The notes beneath the pieces were generated by a model that was not told the DNA's origin, made no database searches, and was given only the letters and a program-made list of their open reading frames with translations. From contig NZ_CP014007.2 of NCBI RefSeq assembly GCF_001658025.2, forward strand, positions 3,162,001 through 3,226,000: DNA of 64,000 bases. The letters run 5' to 3'. Each line of letters begins with the position of its first letter. The first letter of the stretch is position 1. Source of the DNA: Kosakonia oryzae. GTDB taxonomy: Bacteria > Pseudomonadota > Gammaproteobacteria > Enterobacterales > Enterobacteriaceae. A program made the translations under genes and the position numbers. This document shows positions 30,371 through 39,730 of this stretch, piece after piece.

Positions 30371-32200
30371 ATGTTCACTGGTCTGAAAAAAAGCGAAAGC
30401 AAACGGTTGGCCACTCTGGAGCTGCTGAGCAAGGAGGATAAATCCCGCGATGCAGCACTGGCCGAGTTTGCTCTTCTGGCGTGCGAAGTTATGGGGGTTG
30501 AAGGCTGTTTTATCACTACATTCGATGATGTTTTTCAATATATCAAATATGTTAAAAACATTCCGATTGAGCACGTAAAAATACGAATCGAACAGACCAT
30601 GTGCCAATATTCTTTGCACAGCGGCCAAACGGTAATTAGTTCAGATACCCGCCTTGATGGTCGATTTAATCATCAGCCGCTGGTAAAAAACGGCGATATT
30701 GTTTTTTATGCTTCAGCGCCAATGATAAATAAAGATGGCGTGATCATGGGTACGCTGTGTGCGAGTCATCCCGAAACCTACGTGCCCACATCCAGCCAGG
30801 TTGCCAGCTTTTTACGTGTTGCCGCCCTCGCCGCCGCCTATCTTGAATCCTTTTATACCGTCGGGTTGGTGGATGCGCTGACCGGCCTACCTAACCGTCA
30901 GTTTCTGATGAAAGAGATGGAACGGTTAACCCTTGCAAAAGCGAGCACTCCTTACGGGCTGGTGATTTTTGATTGCATCGATATGCCGCGCGCTTACGAA
31001 CTCTCTCGCTATCTCGGCCTCGAAGCGCTGGAGAAACTGCTGCGCAGCTTCGGTTCACTGCTGCGTTTGCGCCTGAAGCTGAAAGACGAGGTCACGCTGT
31101 ATGCCTTTACCACCGCGCGTTATGCCGTGCTGGTGGATATCGATTACGCGCTGACGCTGGCAAAACGGGCGGAACGTTTACCCTGTACACAGGCGAAAGT
31201 GGCTGGCGATATCGACATCAACCTGACGCTGCATACGGGTTACGTTAAATTTTCCCCGCAGGAAGACAATGTGCAGGAAGTGGTGCGCCAGGGAATTAGC
31301 GCCCTGCATGAGTCCATTCGCCAGGGTATTCCGGCGTTGCTTTTCGACCCGACCCTCGACCACAAACGCAATAAAGACTTCAAGCTGCTGCACGATCTCA
31401 GCGAAGCCATCAAATCCCTGGACCAGCTCTATATGGTCTATCAACCGAAGGTTTCGCTGCGCTCCGGTAAAACCGAAGGCGTCGAAGCGTTACTGCGCTG
31501 GAAACACCCGCAACTGGGGAATGTCTCTCCGGCCCTCATTGTCGAGCTGGCGGAAAAAACCACCCTGATGAGCGACCTTACGCAGTGGGTAATTAAAACG
31601 GTGATCGCACAGCTAAAAAGCTGGAAACAGCAGGGTATTTTGCTGCCGGTATCGATCAACGTGACGGTGAGCGATTTTTCGCGTCCGGGATTTGCCGATG
31701 AACTGGAACGCAACGTGCTCGCGGCCGGGCTTTATACCTCCGATCTGCGTATCGAATGTCTGGAGACGGAAAAAGTGCTGGAAAGCGAACCGGCGCTGGC
31801 GGAGCTGGACAGGCTTAAGCTACTGGGCTTTACCATTCTGCTTGATGACTTTGGCGCCGGATACAGCAATATCAGTTACTTACGCCGAATTCCGATCGAC
31901 GTTATCAAGCTCGACCGCTCGCTGGTCAGCCAGGTGACCACCGACACCGGCAGCCGGATTATCGCCCGTAACGTGATTATGATGCTCAAAGAGTTACAGT
32001 ACGTGGTACTGGCCGAGGGGATTGAGGATCTTGAAACCGCACGCATGCTGGAAGAGTATGGCTGCGATGTCGCACAGGGGTACCTCTTTTCACGCCCGCT
32101 GTCGCCCGAAGAGATCCCGGACTGGCTGGCTGACAGTAAACCCTTTCGTTTACTGGCGAAAATCAACGCTGGCGAGAATCACCACCAGTACGGCATTTAA
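30371..32200 (+). CDS. GAF - degenerate GGDEF - EAL cyclic di-GMP phosphodiesterase
   Basis: Cytoplasmic signalling protein of 609 residues. A GAF sensor (about 20-165) contains the TMCQYSL segment typical of this group. A GGDEF domain (about 170-320) has TTARY instead of GGDEF, so it should not make cyclic di-GMP. The EAL domain (about 340-590) keeps the metal and catalytic set: EALLRW, the Asn in SINVTVSD, ECLETE, LDDFGAGYS, IKLDRS, AEGIED and QGYLFSRP. It is thus a likely phosphodiesterase with ligand control through GAF. It follows yoaF and yoaJ, the place held by dgcP (yeaP, a GAF-GGDEF cyclase) in E. coli. Start ATG follows CAGGAG. Confidence 0.85.
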   Translation: MFTGLKKSESKRLATLELLSKEDKSRDAALAEFALLACEVMGVEGCFITTFDDVFQYIKYVKNIPIEHVKIRIEQTMCQYSLHSGQTVISSDTRLDGRFNHQPLVKNGDIVFYASAPMINKDGVIMGTLCASHPETYVPTSSQVASFLRVAALAAAYLESFYTVGLVDALTGLPNRQFLMKEMERLTLAKASTPYGLVIFDCIDMPRAYELSRYLGLEALEKLLRSFGSLLRLRLKLKDEVTLYAFTTARYAVLVDIDYALTLAKRAERLPCTQAKVAGDIDINLTLHTGYVKFSPQEDNVQEVVRQGISALHESIRQGIPALLFDPTLDHKRNKDFKLLHDLSEAIKSLDQLYMVYQPKVSLRSGKTEGVEALLRWKHPQLGNVSPALIVELAEKTTLMSDLTQWVIKTVIAQLKSWKQQGILLPVSINVTVSDFSRPGFADELERNVLAAGLYTSDLRIECLETEKVLESEPALAELDRLKLLGFTILLDDFGAGYSNISYLRRIPIDVIKLDRSLVSQVTTDTGSRIIARNVIMMLKELQYVVLAEGIEDLETARMLEEYGCDVAQGYLFSRPLSPEEIPDWLADSKPFRLLAKINAGENHHQYGI

Positions 32201-32625
32201 CGCGCACGTTATTTGTCCGGCCTGTTGTATTAAGCAGCAGGCGGGAATCCTGCGGGAAGGATGAAAATCTTCAAACGCAGACGAATAATAAGATAACTTA
32301 ATGAATTGAGCTGCTGCGGCGTCACATTCCGCAGCAGCATGTGGCTATCAAACGAAGCGCAGTGCGGACAATCATCAAATTCCTTAATCTTTCCAGCGAA
32401 AATTTCGCGTTGGCTCACAATCGGGTTACAGGTTATAAAGTGCGCACGTGACGGATATACGCTTTAACAATCTCAAAAAACATTCGCTGGCAGTTTTGGT
32501 GTCGAAACTGCCGCATTTTATTGCCCTTCCCCTGCTTCAAGCCGCAAATGAAAATGGGTACTCTTTTTTCTCTGCAATTAATTCACTGCAACTAAGATAT
32601 ATCGCATAAGAAACAGTAAATTAAT
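32201..32625. other. Intergenic stretch after the GAF-EAL gene
   Basis: 425 bases with short frames only. One leftward GTG frame (32230-32418) with a CPHC motif has no ribosome site. No promoter, RNA gene or repeat is clear. Confidence 0.4.
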
Positions 32626-32880
32626 TCAGTGCGTGCGCAGAAACATGCTAATGGCATCCTGTTCAGATAATCCATAGCCTTTCACAGAGACCTCCATCGC
32701 TTCATTCTGAGTCTGGTTAAACAACGTCTCCTTACCGTTGGTATGCAGGTTTCCAGAAACGATATCTCCCATCTCAACATCATAATTTCCCAGCAGCTCT
32801 GCGAGGGCGAACTCGCCTTTATCGTCGCGAATCACAAGAAAGCCAATGCGGTGTTCGTGGTGAACGACAGTACCTTTCAT
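32626..32880 (-). CDS. Conserved hypothetical protein (84 residues)
   Basis: Reads MKGTVVHHEHRIGFLVIRDD, then EFALAELLGNYDVEMGDIVS and ends AISMFLRTH. The first 45 residues look like a small beta-barrel of OB or cold-shock-like size, with a helical end. ATG 32880 lies eight bases after AAAGGA, which decides against the longer open frame to 33006. Not a family I recognise. It is flanked by non-coding stretches on both sides and is probably monocistronic. Confidence 0.6.
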   Translation of the reverse strand: MKGTVVHHEHRIGFLVIRDDKGEFALAELLGNYDVEMGDIVSGNLHTNGKETLFNQTQNEAMEVSVKGYGLSEQDAISMFLRTH

Positions 32881-33317
32881 AAGAACATTCCTTTCGCAGT
32901 AAGAGAGTTTCAGCGTAGCTGAATCCAGCCCGCCGGGAAACGATCTGGCGCGTATTTGGCGCACCGTAGCAACAGGTTTATGATCCCGACCACAACTCTT
33001 ATTCATGTATTTATAGTTTCAGCGGAAACATTATCCCTGCAGCTTCAACAATAATAAAAACATCTACACTATGTATGGTTATGCTGGAATATAAATATAC
33101 ACTTACTTTACTGCCGCGCCTTTTTTTGCTCCTTAAGTGAAATTTCCTTTTATCTTCGGGAAAAAAGATGATGGCTTAAATGAAATTATTTTATGCACTA
33201 TTTTGCCAGTACGTAAGCAACAGAAAAATATAAAGCACGTAGTACCTCATGCCGTAAATAGATATAAGCAATGTAACATGTTTCAGGCTCGTATCCCTTT
33301 TCCTGAGAAGGCTCACT
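32881..33317. promoter_or_regulatory. Intergenic region before the Aer-like gene
   Basis: 437 AT-rich bases. A possible flagellar sigma (FliA) promoter lies at 33231-33258; otherwise only short frames without ribosome sites. Confidence 0.4.
33231..33258 (+). promoter_or_regulatory. Possible FliA (sigma-28) promoter of the Aer-like gene
   Basis: TAAAGCAC and GCCGTAAA spaced by 12 bases, against the consensus TAAAGTTT-N11-GCCGATAA. Chemoreceptor genes are usual FliA targets; the spacer is one base long. Confidence 0.35.
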
Positions 33318-34862
33318 ATGCGTAACAATGAACCCGTCACACAGCAAGAATACGTTTTCGATAATGATGCCACCTTAATGTCAACGACCGATCCACAAAG
33401 CCATATTAATTATGCTAACGACGCGTTTATCCAGGTCAGTGGTTTTTCGCTTGAGGAACTAAAAGGCGAGCCGCATAACCTGGTTCGTCATCCCGATATG
33501 CCAAAAGAAGCTTTTGCGGATATGTGGGGCACGCTGAAACAGGGAGAACCGTGGACGGCACTGGTAAAAAACCGCCGTCGTAATGGCGATCATTACTGGG
33601 TACGCGCTAACGCTATTCCGGTAGTGCGTGAGGGCAGGATCAAGGGTTATATGTCAGTACGTACGCGGCCCGCAGCGGAAGAAGTCGCGGCGGCGGAGAC
33701 ACTGTACCGTGAGTTTCGTAACGGCCAGAGCAAAGGCCGACGTTTTCATAAAGGGTTGATCATTCGCACCGGTTTGATGGCATGGCGCTCGCTGTTCGTC
33801 ACCCTTCCCCTGCGCTGGCGATTACGTTCAGCGCTAATTATCGCGCTGTTATTCAGCCTTGCCGCCGCCTGGCTGCATGCATTGACACTGGGGCAAATGG
33901 CGAGTTTCTCGGGTTTTATGACGCTACTGCTGCTGGCAATCGATATCTGGCTTGAACAGCAAATCGTTCGCCCGATTGAACATCTGCGGCGCCAGGCGTT
34001 GCAGGTTGCCAGCGGCGAAATACATCAGGTGGAACAGCTCAACCGCGTAGATGAAGTGGGCGTCACGCTACGCGCCATCAACCAGCTTGGCCTGATGTTT
34101 CGCTGGCTGGTTAACGATGTCAGCGGCCAGGCGGTGACCGTGCTGAAAGCGTCAGATGCGCTGCGGGAAGGAAATGACTCCTTAAGCCGTCAGACTGAAC
34201 AGGCGGCGTCAAATGTGCAGCAAACGGCCGCCACCATGAACGAAATGACAGCGACGGTAAGGAGTAACCGTGAGACGGCGGCGGAAGTGACCACCCTTTC
34301 GCAGGGTACGCAGAGCGCGGCGCAACAAGGCGGGCAGGTCATGAATCAGATGATCGAGATGATGTCGGCAATTGCGGACAGCTCGCGGCAAATTGCCAGC
34401 ATCACCAGCATCATCGACAGTATCGCCTTTCAGACCAATATTCTGGCACTGAACGCCGCAGTAGAGGCAGCACGCGCGGGGGAACAAGGGAAAGGTTTTG
34501 CCGTGGTGGCTGGCGAAGTAAGAAGCCTGGCAAGCCGCAGCGCCAGCGCGGCCAGCGAAATCAAAGCGTTGATCGAAACCAGTGTGGCGCACGTCGATTC
34601 CGGTAGTGAGCTGGCCGATAACGCTGGCAAGACAATGAAAGAGATTGTCAGCAAGGTCCAGAATGTCACCGCGCTGATTGCACAAATCAGTGCCGCCACC
34701 GCCGAACAGGCGACGGCGCTTGGCGAAATTAGTCTGGCCGTGGAAGATCTGGACAAGATCACCCACCAGAATGCCGAGCGCGTGCAGGAAGGCGCTGAGG
34801 CCACCGGGCGCATGAATCAGCAGGCTATTCGTTTAGCAGAAGCTATTTCGGTGTTCCAGTAA
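33318..34862 (+). CDS. Aer-like PAS-containing chemoreceptor
   Basis: Energy/aerotaxis transducer of 514 residues. A PAS domain (about 15-120) resembles the FAD-binding PAS of E. coli Aer, with [16 protein letters not shown] and [16 protein letters not shown] almost identical. A membrane hairpin (about 170-215) replaces a periplasmic domain, then HAMP and the signalling hairpin whose tip reads [21 protein letters not shown]-like. It should sense redox state and feed CheA/CheW. Start ATG follows AGAAGG. Another chemoreceptor lies at 53178. The N-terminus diverges from Aer enough that a paralogue is as likely as Aer itself. Confidence 0.85.
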   Translation: MRNNEPVTQQEYVFDNDATLMSTTDPQSHINYANDAFIQVSGFSLEELKGEPHNLVRHPDMPKEAFADMWGTLKQGEPWTALVKNRRRNGDHYWVRANAIPVVREGRIKGYMSVRTRPAAEEVAAAETLYREFRNGQSKGRRFHKGLIIRTGLMAWRSLFVTLPLRWRLRSALIIALLFSLAAAWLHALTLGQMASFSGFMTLLLLAIDIWLEQQIVRPIEHLRRQALQVASGEIHQVEQLNRVDEVGVTLRAINQLGLMFRWLVNDVSGQAVTVLKASDALREGNDSLSRQTEQAASNVQQTAATMNEMTATVRSNRETAAEVTTLSQGTQSAAQQGGQVMNQMIEMMSAIADSSRQIASITSIIDSIAFQTNILALNAAVEAARAGEQGKGFAVVAGEVRSLASRSASAASEIKALIETSVAHVDSGSELADNAGKTMKEIVSKVQNVTALIAQISAATAEQATALGEISLAVEDLDKITHQNAERVQEGAEATGRMNQQAIRLAEAISVFQ

Positions 34863-34950
34863 CGATATTTCGTAATAAACCTGGAGGCTGCGCTCATTTT
34901 CTCGCCACTGGCAGGCATAGTGTAGGCGTATCTTCCAGGAGGACAGGACC

Positions 34951-35262
34951 ATGAAAAAGTTACTAATATGTTGTCTTTTCGGCAATACCGCCAATGCACT
35001 GGCGAAACGGATGCAAAAGGCAGCCAACGAACATGGCTATCCAATGCTGATTAGTGCAATCGGTCTGGATAATTTCGCCAGCGTCGCTCCCGCCTTTGAC
35101 TGTTTTCTGGTCGCGCCGCACATCCAGTACAAACTGGACGAAATTAAGGCCGCCGTGGGTAATGCCCCTGTCGCGATTATCGAAAGTTATCCTTTCGCGT
35201 CAATGGATGGTGAGAAAGTGCTGGAGTTTGTGATGGCGAAAATGCCCGTGCTGGCAGAATAA
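34951..35262 (+). CDS. Orphan PTS IIB component, lactose/cellobiose type
   Basis: A 103-residue protein starting MKKLLICCLFGNTANALAKR, with the phosphorylatable cysteine at the end of the first beta-strand (C7 or C8) followed by the P-loop-like turn GNTAN. The overall size and the LVAPHIQYKL segment fit EIIB of the lactose/cellobiose PTS family. No EIIA or EIIC gene is near, so it is an orphan that may act as a regulator or serve a distant permease. Start ATG follows AGGAGGACAGG; a strong terminator follows. Confidence 0.75.
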   Translation: MKKLLICCLFGNTANALAKRMQKAANEHGYPMLISAIGLDNFASVAPAFDCFLVAPHIQYKLDEIKAAVGNAPVAIIESYPFASMDGEKVLEFVMAKMPVLAE

Positions 35263-35267
35263 ATGCT

Positions 35268-35302
35268 AAAAAGCCACGCTGTCTGGCGTGGCTTTTCTTT
35301 TT
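35268..35302. terminator. Terminator between the PTS IIB gene and leuE
   Basis: AGCCACGC (35272-35279) pairs with GCGTGGCT (35286-35293); A residues before and T residues after make it usable by both convergent genes. Confidence 0.85.
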
Positions 35303-35321
35303 ATCTCTTCAGGCTAACTCT

Positions 35322-35960
35322 TCAGGACTGCAACGTTGCCAGACGGGCGGCGAAGCCGACAAAGATTAAACCAATCAGCGAATTTCCCAGACGGGTTAAG
35401 CGTTTTTTTGTCTTCACCCATTGCGTCACATAAGAACCTGTCACGATCAGGAAGCTGAAATAGCAGAAGCTGATGAGCTCCAGCGTGCTGGCGAGAATAA
35501 AAAATGACACGCCGGGCCGGGCATAATGGATATCAATAAACTGCACAAAGAACGAAACATAAAACAGAATCGCTTTCGGGTTGGTCAGGCTCAATACCAG
35601 CGAGCGTTTTAAAATATCGCCTTTATGCACATCATCATCACTTTGCGGCGGCGTCCGCTGCACAAAGGTACTGTAGAGCATTTTCCCGCCAAGCCAGAGC
35701 AAGTAAATCGCGCCGAGATAACGCACGATATTGAACAATACCGGTGTTGTTTTAATCAGCGTGGCGACACCGGCGTACGCGAGAAACATCAGCACAGCAT
35801 CACCAATAAAAACGCCTGCCGCAGCGGTATACCCGTTGCGTAATCCGCCGGCGATACTGGTTTTCAGCACAAAAAAGGTGTTCGGACCGGGCACCAAAAT
35901 AATAAAAATTGCGCCGATAAAGTAGGTCCAGTAACTGATAACGCCAAATTCCGCAAACAC
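35322..35960 (-). CDS. leuE: Leucine exporter LeuE, LysE/RhtB family
   Basis: Six-helix inner membrane exporter of leucine and some analogues. The family motif [19 protein letters not shown] near the N-terminus and [20 protein letters not shown] in the centre match E. coli LeuE. GTG at 35960 (212 residues, the E. coli length) has AAGGA seven bases upstream; the GTG at 35966 is almost in contact with that site. It stands convergent to the PTS IIB gene. Confidence 0.93.
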   Translation of the reverse strand: MFAEFGVISYWTYFIGAIFIILVPGPNTFFVLKTSIAGGLRNGYTAAAGVFIGDAVLMFLAYAGVATLIKTTPVLFNIVRYLGAIYLLWLGGKMLYSTFVQRTPPQSDDDVHKGDILKRSLVLSLTNPKAILFYVSFFVQFIDIHYARPGVSFFILASTLELISFCYFSFLIVTGSYVTQWVKTKKRLTRLGNSLIGLIFVGFAARLATLQS

Positions 35961-36077
35961 ACTCACATCCTTAGAGCTAACGCTACAACCACAATAAAAT
36001 TCGCGACATATGCTACAAGGGGCGCAGCAGAAACAAAAGCGTTGCGGCTATTTCAGCGCAAAGATACTCACCGCGTT

Positions 36078-38537
36078 TCAGGGCTGCGCCTCTTGCGCGA
36101 TAAGCCTTGGGAAGGTCGTTAAAAACCACTCTGGAACCTCTTCCGGAGGAATCGGTCTGGAAAAATAGTAGCCCTGGACCACCGGGCATCCAATATGCCG
36201 CAGGAGCTGTAACTGTTCACGGGTTTCGACGCCCTCCGCCACCACCGTCATGCCAAAGCTCTGCCCGATGCCGGTTATTGCCTCCAGCAGCGAACGGCTC
36301 CGGTTATCCGTCAGACAACTATCGACAAAGCTTTTATCGATTTTAATTTCGGTCACCGGCAGCGTGACCAGCCGGGAAAGCCCGGAAAACCCCGTCCCGA
36401 AATCATCTACCGACAGACCAACCCCCATATCGCGCAGCGTCTGAAAACGCGCTGATAGCTCATCATCCGGCGCCATGACCATACTTTCGGTAATTTCCAG
36501 CGTCAGCATTTCACCGGGGATGGCAAACTCGTTGATGGCGTCCAGTACCTGCATGGGAAGCTGGATATTGTGAAAGTGAATGGCCGACAAATTGACAGAA
36601 AGCGCAGGAAAATCCGGCCAGTTTTTGCGCCACTGCGCCAGTTGGCGGCATGCCTCGCGCAACACCCAGATGCCGATATTCTCGATTTCTCCCACCTCTT
36701 CCGCCAGCGGAATAAACCGCGCAGGCGGCACTTCGCCGTGTTCTGGGTCCCACCATCTGGCCAGCGCTTCAAGACCATACAATTCACCGGTAGCGATATT
36801 GATCTGCGGCTGATAGACCAACCGCAAGCGATTTTCCGCAACGGCGCGCTTCAGCGACGCTCCCAAAAGCAGGCGCTCCCTCGCAGCGCGGTTAAGCTCC
36901 TGATTGAAGAACTGCCAGCCGTTACCGCCGCTGCGGTAAATATGATCCATGGCGCTGTGCGCAGTGGACAGCAGCCAGTCGCGATCTTTACCCGCCTCAT
37001 AGCTAATGCCGATACTCAACGTCAATGAAAACGTCGTGTTATTAAAGTTGATAGGTTCACTGACGGCGTTTTCGAGCACTTCCGCAACCCGCGTCATGCT
37101 GCTAACGTCATTCTCACTATCCACCAGCACAAACTGTTGCCCCTCTATTTTGCTCAGATACTGGCCCGCGCCGAGGCTATTGCGCAGCCGGTTAGCCACG
37201 ATTGAGAGGAGCTGCTCAGCGGTGGCATACCCCTGCGCATCAATGACATCCTGGAAGTGATCAACCATCATCATCAGCACTACTGGCGCTTTCGTCTCCG
37301 CTGTCGCCAGCCGTTGATCGAGATAATCTTGCAGATGTCTGCGGTTAGGCAGCCCGGTTAGCGGATCGAATTTAATCAGATGTTCAATCTGCTGCCGGCT
37401 ATTTTCCTGTTCCAGCACCAGCGCGGCCAGGTGCTGGCTGATATCGGCGACACGCTCAGTCAAGGCTCGGTTTTCCTTGCCAGCCACGGTGTCGATCGTC
37501 AGGATACCTGCGGCAACACCGTCGCGTCGGCGAATCGTCACGGCGCGCGATATGACTCCCGGACAGTCGAGTTTTTCGGCGCTGCACGCCCAGCGTTGCG
37601 GAACATTATTTTGCAGGATTTTCAGCGAAGCGTGCGCCTGCCCCAGCACGGCGACGATATTACGGCAGATGATTTCGCCCATTTCACCGATCGGCAGATT
37701 GCTGCGCATCGCGGAAAGCAAAGCCCGTTCAAGTTCGCGGATCTTGCGATCTTCGGTGATATCAGAAAAAGTCATTACCAGATTCTGCAACTGGCCATTT
37801 TTGGCAAGAACCGGGCTGAGGGTGGCGTTGAACCAGACGTTCTCGCCATTGCTGGCAAGCGCCTGAAACTCATTCTGCTCGCGCTCATTCTTGCGCAACA
37901 GGTTTTGCAGACGCTGCCGGTTATCCGGCGGATCATCCGGAATATTGAGGACGCTATCCAGGCGTTTTCCCGCCGCCTCACTTAAGCTCAGACCAAACGC
38001 CTCCGTAAAAGCCCGGTTCGCCTGCACAATACGCCGTCCGGTATCCAGCACGATCACCGGTTTGCTGATATGGTCAACGGCCAGCAGCAACAGACGCGTC
38101 TGTTCCCGCTGTTCCATCTCCAGAGTGGCGTCACGCGCCAGCGCGAGATAACAGACTTTTCCTGCGTTCACGACCCGGGAAAGGGCAAAGCGCGTCCAGA
38201 TCCTCTCGCCGTCCTTTCGCTCCAGTTGCAATTCCCGGCTCATCCCCTCAACGCGTGAATCACCGCCCTCGCGATGATGGCGAATAAAGCCAGGATGCGC
38301 GGCTTTTAGATCATGCGGAATCAGAATGGAGACACTTTGTCCGAGCACATCGTCACGGCGGTAGCCCCATAATTTTTCTGCCGCGCGATTGTAAAACATC
38401 ACCCTGTCCTGCTCATCAATCAGCACGGCAGCCATCATATTCTGCTCAAGTGCAGCAAAGAGAATATCTTCCCCCTGCGATGGCGATACCGCCGGTTCTT
38501 TATACTGGTGCATTCGTTTTTTCAAATGATTAAACAT
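36078..38537 (-). CDS. dosP: Haem oxygen-sensing cyclic di-GMP phosphodiesterase DosP
   Basis: PAS-PAS-GAF-like-GGDEF-EAL protein of 819 residues, near the E. coli DosP length. In the first PAS the haem ligands are kept: His81 (AAHPGFI), Met99 and distal Arg101 (EGMSREL), equal to E. coli H77, M95, R97. The GGDEF motif is degenerate (EGQQF, as in E. coli DosP). EAL residues are complete: LEALARW, SVNLSA, EITESM, VDDFGTGFS, IKIDKSF, AEGVET, QGYYFSRP. The E. coli partner cyclase gene dosC is not present upstream. ATG 38537 was preferred to an upstream GTG. It should convert cyclic di-GMP to pGpG when O2 is bound. Confidence 0.9.
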   Translation of the reverse strand: MFNHLKKRMHQYKEPAVSPSQGEDILFAALEQNMMAAVLIDEQDRVMFYNRAAEKLWGYRRDDVLGQSVSILIPHDLKAAHPGFIRHHREGGDSRVEGMSRELQLERKDGERIWTRFALSRVVNAGKVCYLALARDATLEMEQREQTRLLLLAVDHISKPVIVLDTGRRIVQANRAFTEAFGLSLSEAAGKRLDSVLNIPDDPPDNRQRLQNLLRKNEREQNEFQALASNGENVWFNATLSPVLAKNGQLQNLVMTFSDITEDRKIRELERALLSAMRSNLPIGEMGEIICRNIVAVLGQAHASLKILQNNVPQRWACSAEKLDCPGVISRAVTIRRRDGVAAGILTIDTVAGKENRALTERVADISQHLAALVLEQENSRQQIEHLIKFDPLTGLPNRRHLQDYLDQRLATAETKAPVVLMMMVDHFQDVIDAQGYATAEQLLSIVANRLRNSLGAGQYLSKIEGQQFVLVDSENDVSSMTRVAEVLENAVSEPINFNNTTFSLTLSIGISYEAGKDRDWLLSTAHSAMDHIYRSGGNGWQFFNQELNRAARERLLLGASLKRAVAENRLRLVYQPQINIATGELYGLEALARWWDPEHGEVPPARFIPLAEEVGEIENIGIWVLREACRQLAQWRKNWPDFPALSVNLSAIHFHNIQLPMQVLDAINEFAIPGEMLTLEITESMVMAPDDELSARFQTLRDMGVGLSVDDFGTGFSGLSRLVTLPVTEIKIDKSFVDSCLTDNRSRSLLEAITGIGQSFGMTVVAEGVETREQLQLLRHIGCPVVQGYYFSRPIPPEEVPEWFLTTFPRLIAQEAQP

Positions 38538-38991
38538 GCTGCTTCCCACTGTTCAACACCGTTACGCCTGCGATGAGGAGAGATATGTACGAACCGGTAT
38601 CATCAACCCGCTACAGTCACCGCGCTTACGCGCTATTCGACATATTTCCAGACGGTACTGGCGTAAGCCTTCCTGGTGAACAAGCACAAAGGGGCCTTCG
38701 CTTTCGCTGCTCAGTTCAGTGTATGTCATCCGATCGTGCCAATAGTGGCCCGGTACGGGCAAAATCAGATATTGCACGCTCTTTTTTACTCATGCGGTGG
38801 GCAAACGCTGCGCTTTCACGCGCGGCGAGAGGGGATATTGCGCGGCGGACTTGTCCGCCCAAACGGTAATTATTTTAAATAATGAGATCATTTCGTAGGG
38901 CTGAAAAAACCGCATCGATTAAATCGTCATAAACTGGCCAATAACATTGCTCTATTTGAGTGGCTACACGCTCTGAAGCTACAGGTGATAA

Positions 38992-39093
38992 ATGGAAGAT
39001 ATTCTCAGAATATCGGGGCTGGTTCTCGACGCATTCCAGTTTGTGATTAATGACGAAAACTTTAAAAAGAAAAAAACCGTACAGCCCAGCTGA
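38992..39093 (+). CDS. Possible 33-residue small protein
   Basis: ATG frame starting MEDILRISGLVLDAFQFVI with a lysine-rich end (NFKKKKTVQPS). AGGTGA lies five to six bases upstream, a fair ribosome site. A perfect hairpin follows 39 bases after the stop. No homology is recognised; coding is uncertain. Confidence 0.3.
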   Translation: MEDILRISGLVLDAFQFVINDENFKKKKTVQPS

Positions 39094-39131
39094 TCTCTAC
39101 CGGCAATTCCCGCTCAGAATCGAAATAAAAC

Positions 39132-39155
39132 CGTGAGTCCTGAAAAGGACTCACG
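39132..39155. terminator. Perfect 10-bp hairpin with GAAA loop
   Basis: CGTGAGTCCT (39132-39141) pairs with AGGACTCACG (39146-39155). On the minus strand it is followed by GTTTTATTTC, which resembles a terminator tail; on the plus strand no T run follows. Confidence 0.5.
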
Positions 39156-39277
39156 ATGATACACACCGCAAACACCGCCTCTGTTTTTCACCCATTCCGC
39201 GCAGAAACAGCGCGGAATAACCGATCGCTATTCCACAAAATACTTTCTGCCCTTCCCCTCTCACTTTCATTGTTGAT

Positions 39278-39297
39278 TACTGTTGTTTTATACAGTA
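39278..39297 (+). promoter_or_regulatory. LexA (SOS) box upstream of the dinI-like gene
   Basis: TA-CTGT-N8-ACAG-TA, an exact match to the LexA consensus, ending 38 bases before the dinI-like start codon. Confidence 0.88.
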
Positions 39298-39335
39298 TAA
39301 ATACTGCGCTATTAATTCACACACAGGAAGGGTTA

Positions 39336-39575
39336 ATGTTCGTTGAACTGGTCTATGACAAACGCAATGTTGAAGGGCTTTCCGGCGCCAGGGAAATCAT
39401 CCTTGATGAACTTACCCGGCGTGTTCACCGTCTGTTTCCTGATGCCGATGTCCGGGTAAAACCCATGCAGGCCAACGGGCTAAACAGCGATGCCAGTAAA
39501 AACGACCGGGAAAAGCTGAACCGGATGCTCGAGGAAATGTTTGAAGAAGCGGATATGTGGCTGGTGGCGGAGTAA
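39336..39575 (+). CDS. DinI-like family protein
   Basis: A 79-residue protein starting MFVELVYDKRNVEGL, with a central VHRLFPDADVRVKPMQANG and an acidic C-terminal helix LNRMLEEMFEEADMW. This is the DinI family, whose members stabilise or inhibit RecA filaments during the SOS response. The ATG follows AGGAAGG. A LexA box 38 bases upstream confirms SOS control. The frame continues upstream to 39156 but that part covers the LexA box and promoter and is not coding. Such genes are common on prophages too; no other phage gene lies here. Confidence 0.88.
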   Translation: MFVELVYDKRNVEGLSGAREIILDELTRRVHRLFPDADVRVKPMQANGLNSDASKNDREKLNRMLEEMFEEADMWLVAE

Positions 39576-39730
39576 GGCAGCGCCAGCGTGGATGACGCTC
39601 TCTGAATTTGCGCCGAAATCTGCCGGCTGCCAGAACGTGCAGCCGGGTTGAAATCAGGGATGCCGGAAGAGAAGCCGCCAGCGACGATTCACTTTACGTC
39701 CTGCTCTTCCTTCGTTTTCAGCACTCCCCT

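Larger units (their letters stand above)
38538..39335. other. Intergenic region between dosP and the dinI-like gene
   Basis: About 800 bases. It contains a possible 33-codon frame (38992-39093), a perfect 10-bp hairpin (39132-39155) and the LexA box of the dinI-like gene (39278-39297). A leftward 71-codon frame at 38562-38777 has no ribosome site and no likeness to a known family. Confidence 0.5.

Noticed and set aside
32230-32418. Leftward 62-codon frame with a CPHC motif
   Set aside because: GTG start with no ribosome site and no family likeness.
38562-38777. Leftward 71-codon frame upstream of dosP, tested as a dosC remnant
   Set aside because: No globin or GGDEF likeness; no ribosome site.
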